Shown here: piece by piece, positions 62,866 to 64,000 of the stretch
How positions within the stretch are numbered: the stretch's first letter is position 1
Layout of the letters: each line of letters opens with the position of its first letter
Assembly: GCA_963784575.1 (NCBI GenBank)
Contig: CAWARU010000001.1
Span: 2,976,001 to 3,040,000, forward strand
Reading direction: 5' to 3'
Length of the DNA stretch: 64,000 nt
From: CAWARU01 sp963784575
GTDB lineage: Bacteria > Pseudomonadota > Gammaproteobacteria > UBA6186 > Azoamicaceae
Translations under genes and position numbers: made by a program
The notes under the pieces: model-generated
Told to the model about the DNA's origin: nothing
Seen by the model: only the letters and a program-made list of their open reading frames with translations
Databases searched by the model: none

Positions 62866-64000
62866 ATGAGTAAATCAAATTTTGATGATTCAAGCAGTGC
62901 AAGAGATTCAAATCTTGCTACTGCAACTCGAATTTTGCTTGAGCCTGCGAATATCAATGAGCAATCCATAGAGCATATCTTGGGAGAAGTACTCGGTAAT
63001 TCGGTGGATTATGCAGATTTATACTTTCAAAATGTGAGCCAAGAATCCTGGGTGCTTGAAGACGGCATCATCAAAGAAGGCGGCTTTGGGATTGATTATG
63101 GTGTTGGAATTCGAGCAGTGTCGGGTGAAAAAACGGGGTTTGCTTATTCCGATGAAATTATGTTACCTGCTTTGGAACAGGCAGCAAGTGCTGCACGCTC
63201 TATTGCCAGATCAGGTGGCAATCATCATGTTCAAGCTTGGCAGCGCAGAGATGTACCGCAATTGTACACACCAGAAAATCCGCTGCTGTCTCTGAAAGAC
63301 GCAGATAAAATTGCACTTCTTAAAACTTTGGATGCCAAAGCGAGGAAGATGGATCCTAGAATTACTCGGGTTGTGGTTTCTTTGGCAGGGGTGCATGAAG
63401 TAATTTTGATAGCGGCGAGCGATGGCACATTTAACGCCGATGTACGTCCATTAGTTCGTTTGAATGTTTCTGTTATTGCAGAAGAAAATGGCAGACGTGA
63501 GTCAGGTTCGAGTGGCGGCGGGGGACGTGTTCCATATACTGTATTTTTGAGCGAAAACAGAGCAGAACACCATGCAGAAGAAGCGGTTCGGCTTGCCTTA
63601 TTGAATCTTCGAGCGGTACCAGCACCTGCTGGCACAATGCCCGTTGTGCTAGGACCCGGTTGGCCTGGTGTATTGCTGCATGAAGCTGTGGGACATGGGT
63701 TAGAAGGGGATTTTAATCGCAAAGGCAGTTCAGCATTTTCTGGGCGAATTGGGGAACGCGTGGCATCCACGCTTTGCACGGTGGTAGATGATGGCACTTT
63801 GCCGAATCGGCGTGGTTCTTTGAATATCGATGATGAAGGCACACCGACAGAATGCACAACGTTAATTGAACATGGAATATTAAAAGGATACATGCAAGAT
63901 AAATTGAATGCGCGTTTGATGGGAACTCGCTCAACCGGAAATGGCCGCCGCGAATCTTATGCGCATTTGCCAATGCCCCGGATGACAAATACTTATATGC
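62866..64000 (+). CDS. tldD: Metalloprotease TldD, 5' part (3' end outside window)
   Basis: The visible 378 residues from ATG 62866 match TldD: VDYADLYFQNVSQESWVLEDG near residues 50-70, DYGVGIRAVSGEKTGFAY, and the zinc site HEAVGHGLEGDFNR (HExxxH) around 275. TldD acts with TldE (PmbA) to degrade unfolded peptides, for example precursor leaders of modified peptides. The N-terminus has about 20 extra Ser/Asn-rich residues before the conserved start. tldE is not in the window. Confidence 0.95.
   Translation, partial: MSKSNFDDSSSARDSNLATATRILLEPANINEQSIEHILGEVLGNSVDYADLYFQNVSQESWVLEDGIIKEGGFGIDYGVGIRAVSGEKTGFAYSDEIMLPALEQAASAARSIARSGGNHHVQAWQRRDVPQLYTPENPLLSLKDADKIALLKTLDAKARKMDPRITRVVVSLAGVHEVILIAASDGTFNADVRPLVRLNVSVIAEENGRRESGSSGGGGRVPYTVFLSENRAEHHAEEAVRLALLNLRAVPAPAGTMPVVLGPGWPGVLLHEAVGHGLEGDFNRKGSSAFSGRIGERVASTLCTVVDDGTLPNRRGSLNIDDEGTPTECTTLIEHGILKGYMQDKLNARLMGTRSTGNGRRESYAHLPMPRMTNTYM

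Overview
The window looks like a chromosomal segment of an AT-rich, host-associated gammaproteobacterium of the Legionellales type (Legionella/Coxiella/Berkiella/Aquicella-like). That placement is inferred from gene content: a gammaproteobacterial housekeeping backbone (coq7, rpoS, ihfB, ispB-rplU-rpmA-obgE-rpsT, murJ, ileS-lspA, aspS, gcvR-dapA, tldD) is interrupted by two blocks of long eukaryote-like genes (ankyrin, Sel1, giant DUF3638 ATPase, helicase) of the kind such bacteria inject into amoebae. No secretion apparatus gene lies in the window.

Layout. 1-1041: Xre/RES toxin-antitoxin pair, antitoxin cut by the window edge. 1083-8933: coq7, a bufferin remnant (bufA and bufC without bufB), a coiled-coil protein, a DUF2970 membrane protein, rpoS, ihfB, an outer-membrane barrel, an AlkA-like glycosylase, and an exported flavodoxin-fold reductase with a small partner. 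9311-25399: first effector-like block, with an 857-residue protein carrying a cysteine-protease-like His/Asp/Gln/Cys pattern, a 2756-residue DUF3638-type ATPase, a 631-residue protein, a frameshifted ankyrin gene and a coupled 181-residue protein. 25612-31060: a cupin, a decayed polyketide synthase fragment, a decayed AlbA-type regulator fragment and a Sel1 protein. 31317-34968: tRNA-Pro, ispB, rplU, rpmA, obgE, rpsT. 35482-43975: second effector-like block (SF2 helicase, ankyrin protein, unknown 652-residue protein), placed inside the rpsT-murJ-ribF-ileS-lspA order usual in related bacteria; ribF is absent there. 44116-51774: rlmI, a hairpin element abutting murJ, murJ, ileS, lspA, two type IV pilin-like genes. 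51943-64000: a hypothetical gene, a GNAT, a lipoprotein, an FmdB protein, aspS, gcvR, dapA with a very short BamC-like gene, tRNA-Ser, a short-chain dehydrogenase-like gene, an APH(6)/hydroxyurea-kinase-like gene, yacG, a nitrilase and the 5' part of tldD.

Most striking: four of the effector-like proteins (631, 181, 974 and 652 residues, in separate loci and on both strands) end with the same C-terminal pattern, basic-Lys-Phe-any residue-stop (RKFS, RKFS, RKFR, KKFY). I see it in no housekeeping protein of the window. It could be a shared delivery or host-targeting tag. Other notable points are in-frame amber stops that cut bufA and the polyketide synthase, short tandem repeats inserted in frame into otherwise conserved enzymes, and a 148-bp inverted-repeat element ending exactly at the murJ start codon.
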